A DNA stretch of 64,000 nt, taken from positions 70,825,558 to 70,889,557 of the forward strand of contig NW_026262668.1 in the NCBI RefSeq assembly GCF_021869535.1, written 5' to 3'. Under the pieces are notes generated by a model, which was not told where the DNA came from, did not search any database, and saw nothing but the letters and a program-made list of their open reading frames with translations. The number at the start of each line of letters is the position of its first letter. Positions within the stretch are counted from its first letter, which is position 1. Positions 31,980-44,269 of the stretch are shown here, one piece after another. The DNA is from Mytilus californianus. Taxonomy: Eukaryota; Mollusca; Bivalvia; Mytilida; Mytilidae. The position numbers were made by a program, and so were the translations under genes.

Positions 31980-32195
31980 ATCCAAATCGTTTATGTATGA
32001 AACCCACATGACTTAAACGCGGACTGCAACGAGGACCCCAAATTGAACTGTTACTTCAACAGTTATATAAACATATTCATTCGTTCGCAACAGAAGCAGT
32101 ACCAGGAGACTATTAAAGTCTAGTATACGTTTATCGGTTCATGTTATCTGCCATCCTATATTTTTATAGTAGATAGGTCGATTGAAGGATAACAG
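31980..32195 (-). repeat. Dispersed repeat, inverted partner of 3358-3560
   Basis: The reverse complement carries GTAACAGTTCAATTTGGGGTC and CCGCGTTTAAGTCATGTG. Confidence 0.65.
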
Positions 32196-33240
32196 TGGAT
32201 AAGTGTGATCAACGTAGTAAACATGTTTAATTATTTAGTGAATGACAACAAGGAAAAGGTAAACAAATGAATGAAGGAAGACTTCCAACCGTACGATCCA
32301 TACAAAGTTCTGTCCTTCATTATTCAGAATTTCATATCTGCATCAGGTAGGAATTTAGATCAGGCTTTCTGGAATTTTATGGTACACAATCTTCCATTTA
32401 CAAGAAAAATAACTCTGGAGAAAAAACGATATAAATTCATGATACATATGTGAGATTGGTCAGATCTATTAGTTAAATAAAGATTATGTCGCTTCTCAAG
32501 TATGTTGATTATTAAATTTGTGAAAAAGAATGACACTATAGTTTTAATTAATACGTTTTCGTCAGGAACACCTTTGAACCACTGCGTTCAATCAATTTTA
32601 AGAGAAAACATAAGATGCTACTCAAGTTGACATTGACAATGACACACTATCACATAAAGAAGTTACGTATATAATTTGACATACTTTGTTTTATTTCACA
32701 GCGAGTGGATGTTAAGACATTATGCTAAAAATCTAAAGAGCAACTGCTTAAGGTCACCAAAATGACATTTAAAAAAAAGTAAAGCAACCATGTGCACGAA
32801 ATCTACTTCGTTCGATTAGTTTAAGACTTTACATTATTTTAAACGGAATTTTTGTCAAGATTTTGCGCTGTACCAGAGAACATTATTGACTTTTTTTATT
32901 TAAATAATACTTTTGGTTGAGGGATATTATTCAACTACTGTGTTTAAGCGGTTTTTACAAAAACGTTATATTCTCACATACATGGTATTTGTTTAAGGGA
33001 TTGTTCGTAAAATATTACAAAGGAGTAAACTGTTACCCGAAATTTTGTATCTGATTACCCCAAATGGTAGCAAACGATTTCCCATAAATGTGTATTTCTG
33101 ATCGAACTTTATGATGAAAAATAAACCCAAAATGTACAAACCACTTTTCTCAACACTAATTACCTTCGGACATCTGGTAACACTTGCTCCGATTATGAAA
33201 TAATGCAATCAATTGTAAATAATCTATAATACTAAAAGAA
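32196..33240 (+). repeat. Local duplication block, no gene seen
   Basis: 32440-33060 matches 28310-28860 in pieces (TTTTAATTAATACGTTTTCG, AGAGAACATTATTGAC). The remainder has no recognised feature. Confidence 0.5.
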
Positions 33241-33469
33241 CGAATTTGCCGGATTTCCGGGAAAATGCGTAGCTCAAACTAAAAGAGATATAGTTCAGAT
33301 TATGCAGGTTGTTTTCGCGTAAGCATATCAGCTATTACAAGTATAAAACCTATTTTGCATTTAATTACAAATGCATTTTGTATGCACTTTTGAAATATCC
33401 CAACAATCAAAAATTCTAGAATGACGTGACAAAGGTTCATACTTTGACAATGACACTGTCACATAAAGA

Positions 33470-33800
33470 GGTGTTTAAGTTAGATATATTATTTGACAAA
33501 TGTTTGTTTTATTTCACAGAGAATGAAAGTTAAGAAATTACGTTGATAATCTAAAGATCAATTGCTTAAGGTCACCAAAGTGACGTTAAGACATACCTCA
33601 GGTCTGGCGTACAAAATTTAAATCCTGGTTTCAATGATGAGTTTATTCATTAAAAAAATAACTAATGCAACCCATGTGCACTAAATGTACTTATTTCAAT
33701 TAATTTAAGACTTTACAATATTTAGGAGAAAAAAAAATGTACTTGCAGTTACGCCGTGTAACAAAAACGCTTAACACAAGGACTAGCATAATGATAACAT
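33470..33800 (+). repeat. Third copy of the 28.9-kb duplication block
   Basis: CTAATGCAACCCATGTGCAC and GCCGTGTAACAAAAACGCTT match 28937-29045. A short GTCTGGCGTACAAAATTTAA piece at about 33605 belongs to the dispersed repeat at 26185. Confidence 0.55.
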
Positions 33801-33940
33801 TTGTCATACAAGCGGCACGGGAAGTCTTTAACGTTATAATGGTTATTCAATGGAATTTCGTAATTCTTGAAAATCTCTTTATATTCCAAAACGAATTTTG
33901 TATAAAGAAGAAATTGAAGACCAACAACATAACTGTTAAC

Positions 33941-34185
33941 GGGGGCCTCGGTGGCCGAGTGGTCTTAGTACTGTATCACTAGCCAGTCAAGACTGAGGTT
34001 GTGAGTTCGAATCCCGCACGGGGCAGGTGCAATCTTAATTGACTAGGGTTGACAGTTTTCCTACCGAAGGTCGGTGGTTCTCTCCGGGCACTCCGGCTTC
34101 CTCCACCAATACAAAACTGACCGCCACGAAATAGCACAATAGTGTTGAAAGTGGCGTTAAACACCAATCAATCAATCAATCAATC
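33941..34185 (+). mobile_element. tRNA-derived SINE (MetaSINE/BivaSINE type), complete
   Basis: The 5' part is tRNA-like. The RNA polymerase III A box is TGGCCGAGTGG and the B box is GAGTTCGAATCC. A central conserved domain follows (GGTCGGTGGTTCTCTCCGGG, CACTCCGGCTTCCTCCACC), and the tail GTTAAACACC runs into (AATC)n. The element is flanked by ATAACTGTTAAC (33929-33940) and ATAACTGTATAC (34186-34197), a 12-bp target-site duplication with two changes. The central domain is the one I know from the MetaSINE superfamily; the family name is from memory. It is not a functional tRNA gene. Confidence 0.88.
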
Positions 34186-34385
34186 ATAACTGTATACAAT
34201 AATATCCTCCTTAAAACGAATTTGATAGTTAAACTTCAACGTCATGGAAACGATAACAATGAAATTCAAATCTGGTAGCGGATTTTGACTCATATACCAT
34301 TGAAGACTGATTAACAATATGTCAAACCACGAACAGATTGTGAATCAATGAAAATAACAATTCAATAATTCTGTGTGTTCGAAGC

Positions 34386-34905
34386 CCATCTCAGGATTTA
34401 TTTTCATTCGGAAGCTTCTAGGAAGGTTTTAAAGAAGATTGCATTATCCTTTAACTTCATGTTCCACTATAAAAATAATGTCCTCTCACTGAATAATTAA
34501 AATTGACTTTGTTGAACGGTCCTTTACCATATAACTTGAAAAAAGAATACAACAGATACAGTTATGACAGCCTCATATCTTGACTTACATCTATAAATTT
34601 GAGGGTCGGTTGAGAACAAAACTTTATGACAAAAAAGATGATTTCAGCTTCCCAATTGTAAACTTTCCATTTCTATGAAGCAACATTCTTGTAGCGCCTG
34701 CATATGGATTATATATATCTCACAGCTGGTACGATAATCCAGAGCTTGCATTTCCCATCATGTTTTCCCTGACAGAGGGTTGCTGTTTACAAGGAAGATT
34801 TTGAATCAAGAGTTGAAGTCATCCCTTCGAAAAATTTGCGGACGCGATCACGAGTTGGTTGACCGTTATGGAAATCTGTTTCACAGATGACAACGGACAT
34901 GTTAC
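34386..34905 (+). pseudogene. Penelope-like RT, heavily decayed
   Basis: Same region as 4655-5215. The RT box has decayed to HYKNNV where FRYIDDV is expected. The downstream pieces TASYLDLHL, YDKKDDFSFPIVNFPF and ELVDRYGN remain, with stops and shifts between them. Confidence 0.75.
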
Positions 34906-35215
34906 AATTATCGTCACCACAATCCCGTCCTCTTTTCCTGGAATTTGACCGACCAATTTAGACTTACCACCGGGTTGGTACTTACAGGAGCAACACGACG
35001 GGTGTCACATGTGAAGCAGGATCTGCTTACCCGTCTGTAACACCTGAGGTTGGGTTCGTGTTGCTCAGTCTTTAGTTTTCTATGTTGTGTTTTGTGTAGT
35101 GTTGTTTGTCTTTACGTCATTTTTCGTTTTTGCGGTGGCATTGTCAGTTTGTTTTCGACTTATGACTTTCAATTTTCCTTTGGTATCTTTCGCCTCTTTT
35201 TCTTCGTTTTTTTTT
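34906..35215 (+). repeat. 3' UTR of Penelope-like element type I
   Basis: It continues from the RT relic with GTGTTGCTCAGTCTTTAGTT and CCTTTGGTATCTTTCGCCTC, in the same order as at 5216-5530. The 61-aa frame here is part of the repeat. Confidence 0.75.
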
Positions 35216-36860
35216 TATATAAAAATACTATATGAGGATAAATCTGTGGTATATGTATCCTTGTGAAGCTAACTTCTTTGTTAATGCAATGTTACGATCA
35301 AGCACCTCGGTTTTGGGTTTGTTTAACTTTGATTTGTATCTTCGTGAAAAACTGAAGTTGTTTTAGATAAATACGTTTAACATTGATAATGAACTTGGGA
35401 TTATCAACCAACAGTAAGAACAAAGTGATTGAATCTGCCGTTTTGTTTAATCGATTTTTCACTGAAGTAAAACTCAAATCAGGAAATGCAATAATATGTA
35501 ATTGGAGGTCCTCAGTGAGTACCCACTAAGGATTCCTCTAATATGACGAAATAAAATCTTGAAATATCAAACAAAAATATTGTCAAGCAAGAAATTAAAA
35601 AAATATCTATATCCGCGCATGTCAAGGAACATGGTTTTATTGATTAAAGAATTTTCATATGATCTTTCTTTTCTATTCTAGTTAGGTTTTTTTTGGTTTG
35701 TATATTCCACATGGACTTTTAAAAGTTTTGAACCTCAGTAAACTATGTGCCTCTCATTACTCAATAGTAAGTGGGGATATTTTGAAATAAAATATCAATG
35801 TTTCTTAAAATCATCAAGAATCATCTTTCATACAGTAACCTTTTATGTGTTAAACATAGTTTTATATTCGAAAGATTAACATTGCAGATGTTTCCAGAAA
35901 TTTTAACCACTAACCTCAAAAATATATTAGTTTCTCATTTTGAAACCATTTTAGCCTTTTGACCAAGATGAGGATATCCAAAAAGTATTTTAACATTTTT
36001 TATAAAGTATTTGTAGGAGTTTTGTGTTTTAACCTAAACTAATTACTAGTACTACTTTATGTAGATTCTATACAAAAATAAGATCTGTGATGCTGAGTGT
36101 GGATTGAAGATGCAGTTGGAATGGCCACTTGAGTCCTTGAATCTGTGACAAAGAATGACCCGAAATTTTTTTGAAAAGTTATATATAACCCATTTACTGG
36201 TGACGCTAGTATATTGCTGCTCATTTAGGATTCTACTTCGTCAAAATTATTCCCAATTACGCCACATTTTTTTCAATCGATTGTGAAAATTTAAGTCATT
36301 GTAGGAATTACGGGCTGTCAATTTAGCTTTTGAAAACTGATAAAGTTATCCAAATGGCGTCTTTACAATCCTTATATGACAATTGAATTTATAAGACAAA
36401 TGTATCTTCCAGCTATAAAACGCCATTTGATGTACTTTTATGCCTTTTGTCAACTTAAAACTATTGTCTGATTGGCTGTAAAGGGGAATTTGCAAAAGTT
36501 AAAAAAACGCTAAGACTCTATTTAAATATTTGGAAGATCAGACTAAAATTTATAAAAGGTTGAAGAAGAATTACCCAAGATAATAAACACACACAAATGA
36601 TTTTCTGTCCAAGGGCAAATTTGTAGGGATATTATTGACCGATGTGTTCGACTTTTACTCTTTTAGTACATTTCATGAATAGAATGATTAATATGCCTAA
36701 ATTTTAATTGAAATATGAGTGAAAGAAAATAAAAATAAAAATATAAGTCAGAAATACACCTCAGGTTTAAACATTTGTAGTAGAACGAAGCTTTTTATTT
36801 GTTTGTTATTCAAACACACCTATACTGTTGTTATGACTCATACGAACGGTATTTGACTTA
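35216..36860. other. No gene seen
   Basis: AT-rich. I found no family, exon chain or inverted repeat that I could support. Confidence 0.35.
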
Positions 36861-36861
36861 A

Positions 36862-37015
36862 TGTTCATGTCGACCATTTGGCTAAAATGGCCGCATTTTC
36901 ACCTCAAAATTTACTTTGAGTACAGACAAACCTGTGTATCTGTAAAAGTTGCAAGGCATAGCATGCCCTAGATAAATAAAATTCAAATAAAGTTTATGTT
37001 TTAGAAAATTAAAAC
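36862..37015. repeat. Left arm of a 150-bp inverted repeat
   Basis: GTTCATGTCGACCATTTGGC to CATGCCCTAGATAAATAAAA pairs with the reverse complement of 37878-38035 at roughly 85% by eye. The arms flank the repeat at 37190-37877. Confidence 0.75.
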
Positions 37016-37189
37016 CTTAACAGGATTTTGCATAGCACTTTTTTCATTCCTCCAGGAGGAGACAAAATAAACTAAGTTGTGAAAGAGGTTTGAGAACTTC
37101 CCCACAGGTAATAATTGAAGTGAACTGTATTGATTGACATGGACAATAGATACCTGACAATAATTGGTGATTTAAACTGTGGACCATAT

Positions 37190-37877
37190 CAAGTGAAACT
37201 CAACTGTTTGTTGATTTTATCATCTTCTGCGGGAACGAAAAAAAGCGCACTGCAAAATCCAGTTGGCATGATACGGGTTGTGTTCTTCTCATATATGTTA
37301 TGACGGTATGATACTAAACCCCTAACGGGAGGGATTGTGCTTGATTTTCCTATGATGAAGACATTATCTTTCAATCAGTTTAATTGAGGTCTGGAGCAGG
37401 CATGTCATTAACTGCTAGTAAACCTTTGTTAATTTATGTATCATTGTCATTTTGCTTAGTTTCTTTTCGGACCTGTTCTGACATCGGACTCGGACTGAGT
37501 TTTACTGTGCGTATTGCTGTGTGTTTGTTTATTCTACATTGGCTAAAGGTAAAGGGGGAGGGTTGAGATCTCACAAATCATGTTAAACCCCGCCGCCTTT
37601 TTCGCCCCTCCCAAGTCAGGAGCCTCTGGCCTTTGTTAGTCTTGTATGTTTGTTTTTAATTTTAGTTCATTTATATGCTTTGGAGTTTAGTGTGACGTCC
37701 ATTTTTCACTGAACTAGTGCACATTTTTGTTTAGGAGCCAGCTGAAGCACGCCTCCGGGTGCGAGATTTTCTCGCTGTGTTGAAGACCCATTGGTGGCCT
37801 TCGGATGTTTTCTTCTCTTTGGTTGGGTTGTTGTCTCTTTGACACATTCCCCATTTCCATTCTCAATTTCAAGTTTC
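37190..37877 (-). repeat. Long copy of an R-related repeat (alternative tail), opposite orientation
   Basis: AACCCCTAACGGGAGGGATT, GTTAAACCCCGCCGCC, CCTCCCAAGTCAGGAGCCTC and TTGACACATTCCCCATTTCC mark a repeat. Its end segment (37616-37877) matches the reverse of 62935-63200. It shares the CCCAAGTCAGGAGCCT core with family R. Small frames in it are not genes. Confidence 0.7.
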
Positions 37878-38035
37878 AAATTTTTTAAAACATACAATGC
37901 ATTTGAATTTTATTTATCTAGGGCATGTTATGCCTTAAAACTTTTCCAGATGCACAAGTTTTTCTGTACTCAGAGTAAATTTGGAGGTGAAAACGCAGCT
38001 ATTTTAGCCAAAGGGTCCACATGAACCTTAGCCTA
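37878..38035. repeat. Right arm of the 150-bp inverted repeat
   Basis: TTTATTTATCTAGGGCATGT to AAAGGGTCCACATGAAC is the inverse of 36862-37015. Confidence 0.75.
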
Positions 38036-39490
38036 TATATTTCATTTGTTGGTACTGTGATTTTTTATGTTATTATATCAACATGTGGATTTGATACATA
38101 AAAATAATACAACCTGAAGCGAAATGATGTATCAAAGACGAAACAGTCAACTCAAACACGTCTGAACGAAAAAGGTGTACGCGACTTCATTTTTTTTTTA
38201 TTGACAATTTTTAGGAATTTTTCACTAAAAAATTTTGCTTGGGGCAGAGATGCAAATTATTGCTTTTAAAAGATCAATCTTTCTTTGGATTTTATTTTTG
38301 CAGTGGAATTCATGCTTATGCGTATTTAAGATCCAACTGTATTTGCACTTCTTTTGTTTAGTTTCAACTGGATATCAGTCTGTGCTATGACGGTCACGTA
38401 GTGGAAAATTGAAATCAGAGAAGCAGCTTAATAATCTAGCATATCGTATGAGTTGCGAGATGTTTAATATATACACAAGTGAACTTGGCATAATTCTGAT
38501 TAGACAGGGAAATATTATTGTTGCAAAGTTTGAATCATTATCGTTTCTCGACAATTTAATTACTTAGGGTACAACAAATGTCAAAATCTTGGAAACTATC
38601 GTTAAATGAGGAAGAGAAGCTTGATTTGCTGTTCGATCAATGATTTCAAATCTCTTCTTTAATGAAAACTGTTCAGCACAAAAAGAGCTTATTTTTTATA
38701 AAAAGAGTCAAAGCACGATAAAAGATGAAAGTAAAAATACTAAAATAGTTCACGAATAAAATGTATAAGAGCACCGAGAAAATCATATCACTGTATGAGG
38801 GTATATAAATGTATGTGCGTTGGACAAAAAAGACTTATCTGCGTGTGGAGATATGATGTTCATTGGAATGGTTTAGTGGACATTTTTGAAGATCACTAGT
38901 GGATTTGTTCTCGGAAAACATACTTGTTTTTTAATTTAAATATAAACCATGACGTTAAAAGAGTTTAGAAGGTCATATATTAAACTATAACGTAAAGACA
39001 TTGAGCAGATTTCAGACAGCAATCACAAAAAAGTTAAACAAATCGGACGACTCATGGAATAATAAGATTTAAAGTGTCATACGTTTTTTAAGTGTTACTT
39101 AAAGACCTGTAGTATGTAATTTTTTCAAAGGAAAGGCATACAATCTCAGCAAAAAAAAAATGAAAGTACATGTACGACGAATAACAAAAGACAAAATCAA
39201 AACAGTTCTGTCATAAATAGGTTTAATCCTATCAAATTGATTACAGATATTTCAAGTTTTAAGAATACACAAAACAAGAGAAAGATAGGGGAGAGGGAGT
39301 GGTTGTTTTTTGCAAATGTTTTCCTTTTGAATTGTCGAAAATAGAACAAAAACATGTAAAAATAAAAACCAATTGTTCAGTGAAACAATTGAAGGTCTTT
39401 CCACACCTTTTGATATTAAAGAATTAGATGAACTTTTATCAAAAAACCTTCGTTTTAAAAAAGGTGTTAGAGGATGTCACTCCTGGTTCA
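38036..39490. other. No gene seen
   Basis: No recognised family or exon chain. Confidence 0.35.
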
Positions 39491-39705
39491 TATGATTGGT
39501 AACTTCAAAAAAAGTAAAATTTCAAAAATACCAAACTCCGAGGAAAATTCTAAACGGAAATTCCCTAAGTAAATGGCAAATTCAAAAGCTCAAACACATA
39601 AAACGAATGGATAACAACTGTCTTATTCCTGACTTGGTACAGGCATTTTCTTATGTAGAAAATGGTGGATTAAACCTGGTTTTGTAGCTAAACTTGTTCT
39701 AAAAA
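39491..39705 (-). repeat. Penelope-like type II 3' core and tail fragment
   Basis: The reverse complement reads AAACCAGGTTTAATCCACC, GCCTGTACCAAGTCAGGAAT and AGGGAATTTCCGTTTAGAAT, the 3' unit defined by the 48410-50344 insertion. The 63-aa frame (ending GGLNLVL) is antisense repeat. Confidence 0.7.
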
Positions 39706-40086
39706 GATATGAATTCTAGGTACGTATTCATTAAATTATTGTAAAAATGGCTACTTTCGGTTTAAATAATGTCACTTTCGGTTGGCCTTTTTAAAGGTCA
39801 TATGTCTTCCAACCAAATGCAAAAGACCTAATGATTTTATAATTAACCAGCAGGAATTAATAGCAAGGGTCAAAATCTGACCTTTAATCTGACTTTAATT
39901 TCAAGGTCATAGGTCATGGATATCAAATCGAAAGACCCTAGGTCATTCACATGTAAAGTTTAGGAGTTATACTGATTTCAAATATATAAGGGGAGAAAAC
40001 TGTTATAAAGAGTCACCGAAACACTACGACTCAAATGCCTTGAAATTGTGCCATGTCGTAAACAACTATTAAGCAAATGCCTTTTA
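39706..40086. other. No gene seen; AAGGTCATAGGTCA-type short repeats
   Basis: AAGGTCATATGTCTTCCAAC, AAGGTCATAGGTCATGG and GACCCTAGGTCATTCAC are short motifs common in bivalve DNA. Confidence 0.35.
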
Positions 40087-40090
40087 TTAA

Positions 40091-40479
40091 GGATGTTCGC
40101 TCCTCTTGTTTCGAATTTTTGACAGATATTCGGAATCCTCTAGTTTTATCCATGTAGTGCCATTAAAAGTTTTGCCCACTAAGCCCTACTTTTTTTTCAT
40201 AAATTTATAACATATAGTTCAAAAATCCATATTAGAAAATCTTGTAAAAATCCTTGTTATTTTTTCAAAGTTTTTAATAGAAAAAACAGTCAACATGTTA
40301 ATAGTATGAAAAATCTAGAGAGAAAAATTTCCCGCCAAATTTTCACCGGCTTATATCTCGAAAACAAGCACACGGACCCTTCATTTTTTTCTGCTTTTTT
40401 AGTTCCGTTATTTATATACTATCAATTTATAACAGTCTTTTAAAAAGCTTGTTATTTTGAAACAGAGTAGCGAACATTC
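40091..40479. mobile_element. 389-bp MITE with TTAA target duplication
   Basis: TTAA (40087-40090) precedes GGATGTTCGCT, and AGCGAACATTC precedes TTAA (40480-40483). The 11-bp terminal inverted repeats differ at one base. TTAA duplication is the piggyBac hallmark, but the termini are not the usual CCC type, so the superfamily is inference. No open frame. Confidence 0.78.
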
Positions 40480-40499
40480 TTAATAACTGTTACAGTTTC

Positions 40500-42750
40500 T
40501 TTGGATATTTCGTATATTTCCGTGAACACGAACAGACGGGTTATTGTCGGATATACTTACCAAGTAACCCGAATTACTCACTCGTTATATTCCGCTCTAC
40601 GATGGCAACATTAACCTTGCGAATAGAATAGGACTGGATTTATTCTAACGAAATGACAATTTGCATGTAGTCACTCCTTCAATGTTGATTTTATTATATA
40701 TTTTCCTATTTATGTCTTTTTTTTATCTTGGCAATTTAAGCCTACAGTTATCACATATGAAATTGGGGAAATGAGGTGGATCATTTCAATTTCAATATGT
40801 AAAGATAATTAAATGTCCCTTGCGTACTTAGATTTTTCTCAATAATGGCAAATCATGTGAGGTTCCTTTTTTCTAATTTTTCACATACACGACAGTTTAA
40901 TTTAGAATCTATTTCTGAAAGTTAAAAAAGATAACTGTACAAAAATATGTTTTGACCTCCTTTTTTAAATAAAAATAATAAAAAAAACACAGAAAGTAAA
41001 GTACGTCTTTTTGTGTTTCCGTGTTTTAGATATATTCCCGAGCGAGTACTCGAGTATCGCTCGATAAAACCAACGAGTACTCGATTAGTTATTGTTCACC
41101 GAGTTGACATCCCTACTATAAAGTAATCAATGACATGTATTATAAATATATAAATCTAAAATACTTAAAGTAATATCTTTTTATAAATCTCGATAAATTT
41201 GGCATATTTCAACAGTAAAATATCTTATGCCGACAAATGTCGACAATTTGTGTTAGAACATCATGTGAAACCTGATCGTTATTATGTGTTTTACTCGAGA
41301 TTCGCTTTCATGCGGAAAATACTTTTAGATCAGTTTTAAGCAAACAGAAAAAACTAAAAATATGCAAAGAAAAATACAACTTTTCATGTTAAACTGTTGT
41401 AGTTAATTCAATTCTCGTCCGAATTTTATGTTTTTTCCACTGTTCGATTTCTTTTTAAAGGTAGAAGTTGTATAAGATACGGCACCACCTTGTTATCAAC
41501 GAACAAGTGATTTCCCACAGGTGCCCTATATTAACAAGACACGGTAAAATCAAGTGACGGATAAGAAATTCCAGATGCGATTTTACAACTGCGGTATCAC
41601 AGATAGTAACCAAAGGAGTCTTGTCGCTGAGACAATAATTGGATAAATCCTATGACTTTAGTACAGAGCTCTGCAGGTCATTAATACATACTAATTCATC
41701 GTTGTTATTTTTTTTCATTTTACTTCCATGTTATGACTAATGGTGTATCAATTGATTCAACATATCATTAATGTCAAATTAGAAAAGGGAAATAACTTAT
41801 ATAATATGTCATTGTATCACTTCGGTCAAACATGACCGAATCATCCTTAAGATTAAACAAAAATTTGGGAAAAACTTGTTATCGATATCTTTTACGGTTA
41901 CAGAGAAATAAAGATAACAAGAAAAAGGGGGTGCGGAGAGATAACTCCTATAATAGTTAATGGTGACATTGAAGTTACTGTACGATATAATAAGCCAAAA
42001 ATCCTTTCGATATGTCAGTAACCAAAAAAAAAAATATCTCATACGGTAGAAGAACAAAAATAATCAGAAATAAAACAAAAGGTCTTTCCATGACAGGTGG
42101 AAAGACCTTATAGTGATGAATCTCCATGCGGAGGTGTTTCTTTTTATTGTGAGTTTTGCTTTCTATATAAGAAATGGGCAAAGTTTTTGAACATAAAATT
42201 CTACCACATTTTGTGCCTGTACTTGACCAGTTTATCTAGAAAATGTGTTGTTCGTTGTTATTTGTCATTGTTTATACGTCTCCTTCTTTGAGGAGTCATG
42301 TGTTGGTGGTTGATCCTTTTTTACTTTGTAATTTGTTTTGCACCTTAGGTTCAGCTGGTCTGTTTTCATTCTTACTCTTGGTCTTGGTCTCTCAATTGAT
42401 GGAAAACTGTTCATGGTTTGACCTAACAAAAATAGTTTTCAACTCATTATAATAAGTACATTTCGTGCACAGGGGTGATCCGGTAGATTCTTCAATAAAA
42501 TGTCATTCTTGTTACATAAAGCAATTGCCCTTAAGATTTTCATCACAATGTTCAAACTTTCAGTCTTTGTGAAGTAAAAAAAAAACTATGTCATATAATA
42601 TACATACATCTTTTATGTCATATAATATACATACATCCTTATGTTTTTTGTGTGAAATTGCCGATCATTAATACAAGAAGCATCATTTACCGCTGAAAAA
42701 ACATAACCGGAACAATTTTTACGGCATAAAAAGCGCATTTCGACATTTAA
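40500..42750. other. No gene seen
   Basis: A CGAGTACTCG-rich patch lies at about 41038-41085 (GAGCGAGTACTCGAGTATCG, ACGAGTACTCGATTAG). GGTCTTTCCATGACAGGTGG, AAAGACC at about 42080 is a short hairpin. No exon chain is visible. Confidence 0.35.
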
Positions 42751-42769
42751 TTTATTAACAGTGATGCTG

Positions 42770-43610
42770 GAGGCCAAAGTATTTGAAAACCCAAAACCTT
42801 ATACAAACAGTGAAGAGTTGATTCAATAAAAATAGACTAAGAGTAAAGCCAAACCCGTACAAGGAATCCGCGTTATGGATGAGGGAGACAAATTCCTTAA
42901 TTTCAAATGATTTCCAAAAATGAGTTTTACAAACATCTAATTGCTATCAAACAATATCTGTATTTTCATGCCAGTGCCGAAGTCATGAGTTTCTGGGCTG
43001 TATATACCTTTATAGACTCACAGTCAACCAGTAAAATTATTGACCCAAAGATAGTAATAACATTTAAGGTATCAATTTTACCACACATGGACGTCAAAAT
43101 ATTTGACAATTCAAAACCTTATTCAAATGTTCAAGATCTGACACAATTGAAAAGAACCAAAAAGATAACCAAACCCAGACAAGAAATACATAACATATAT
43201 ACATTTTTGAATCTAAAATTAGTTTGCGAGTACAGTAATCAATGAAAGGCCTCGGAGTTAAGTGTACAAAAAGAAGACAACAAACGGTCTGATTTATAAT
43301 ATAATAAAGAACGAAAAACAGATATGGTAGATAGCAACCAACCATAACCACATGATTACGGTTGCTAGCTTGGGACAGGAACATACAAGAATACAATGTA
43401 GTTCAAAACATTTGTATGCACTCAACAGTCACATTAAGCTGAGACAATCGTGTATCAACGGAACAAAAGAAGAAATTTAAAACAATTGTTGACTCATCAG
43501 GCCGGTAAATGACGCAAAAACAATTAGCAAAAGAAAAAAGAAACAAGAATCGAATTAATAGTACTTGCAGTAACTGAAAGCTAGTTAAAAACCAAATTTC
43601 AACTAATGAA
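42770..43610 (+). repeat. Segmental-duplication block a, unit A (R-related)
   Basis: AAACCCAAAACCTTATACAA, AAGCCAAACCCGTACAAGGA and the CTTGGGACAGGAACATACAA stretch match 54620-55430 and, in part, 63280-63593. Within the block a unit of about 300 bp is itself repeated (compare 42777 with 43096). Confidence 0.65.
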
Positions 43611-43685
43611 TAAGTCATGTTATCTTATACTTAAACTCACCGAAAAAAATCTTTCGATGAACCACATTTTGGTGACCTTATAATG

Positions 43686-44140
43686 TAAAAATAAGAAGAC
43701 GTTCAAATGAGACAACTCTTCGCAAGTTAACAAATGACGCAGAAGTTAACAAATATAGGTCACAGTACGGCCTTCGACAATGAGCAAAACCTATACCGCA
43801 TAGTGATCTATAAAAGGCCGCACAATGACAAATGTGAAAGAAAGGCCGCGAAATGACAAATGTAAAAGAATTGAAACGAGAAAACTAATGGCCTGATTTA
43901 TGTACAAAAGAATAAACGAAAAACAAATATATAATATACAACAACTAACGACAACCATTGAATTACAGGCTCCTTATTTGGTCATGCACATACAGAATGT
44001 AGCTGGTTTATGTTTGTTGGCGCCAAACCCTCCCCCTAACCTGTGACAGTGGTGTAACACTACAACATAAAAACAAACCATAAAAAAATCAGATGAAAAG
44101 AGCGTAACTCATCAGATGGAAACAAAAATATGTACCTTAG
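43686..44140 (+). repeat. Family R, near-complete copy
   Basis: AAAATAAGAAGACGTTCAAATG, CAGTACGGCCTTCGACAATG and CTCCCCCTAACCTGTGACAG. A 30-bp stretch (GGCCGC(A/G)(C/A)AATGACAAATGT) is duplicated internally. Confidence 0.7.
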
Positions 44141-44269
44141 ACAAAAATATCAATCAGTACATATCCAATATCCAATGGATCTTGTGCAAAGACGTCATTA
44201 ACAGTCAGAGAAAATATGACCTTGGGCAATTAAGCTATTAACCTTTAGATTTTTTAACCTAATTTCTTA

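Noticed and set aside
31696..32007. 103-aa frame as an intact gene
   Set aside because: Only its last 20 or so residues match the RT; the rest is repeat sequence.
33941..34015. Possible tRNA gene
   Set aside because: A and B boxes are present, but the acceptor stem does not close, a SINE central domain and (AATC)n tail follow, and a target-site duplication flanks the whole.
41038..41090. Regulatory cluster of CGAGTACTCG palindromes
   Set aside because: Short low-complexity patch without conserved context in this window; insufficient support.
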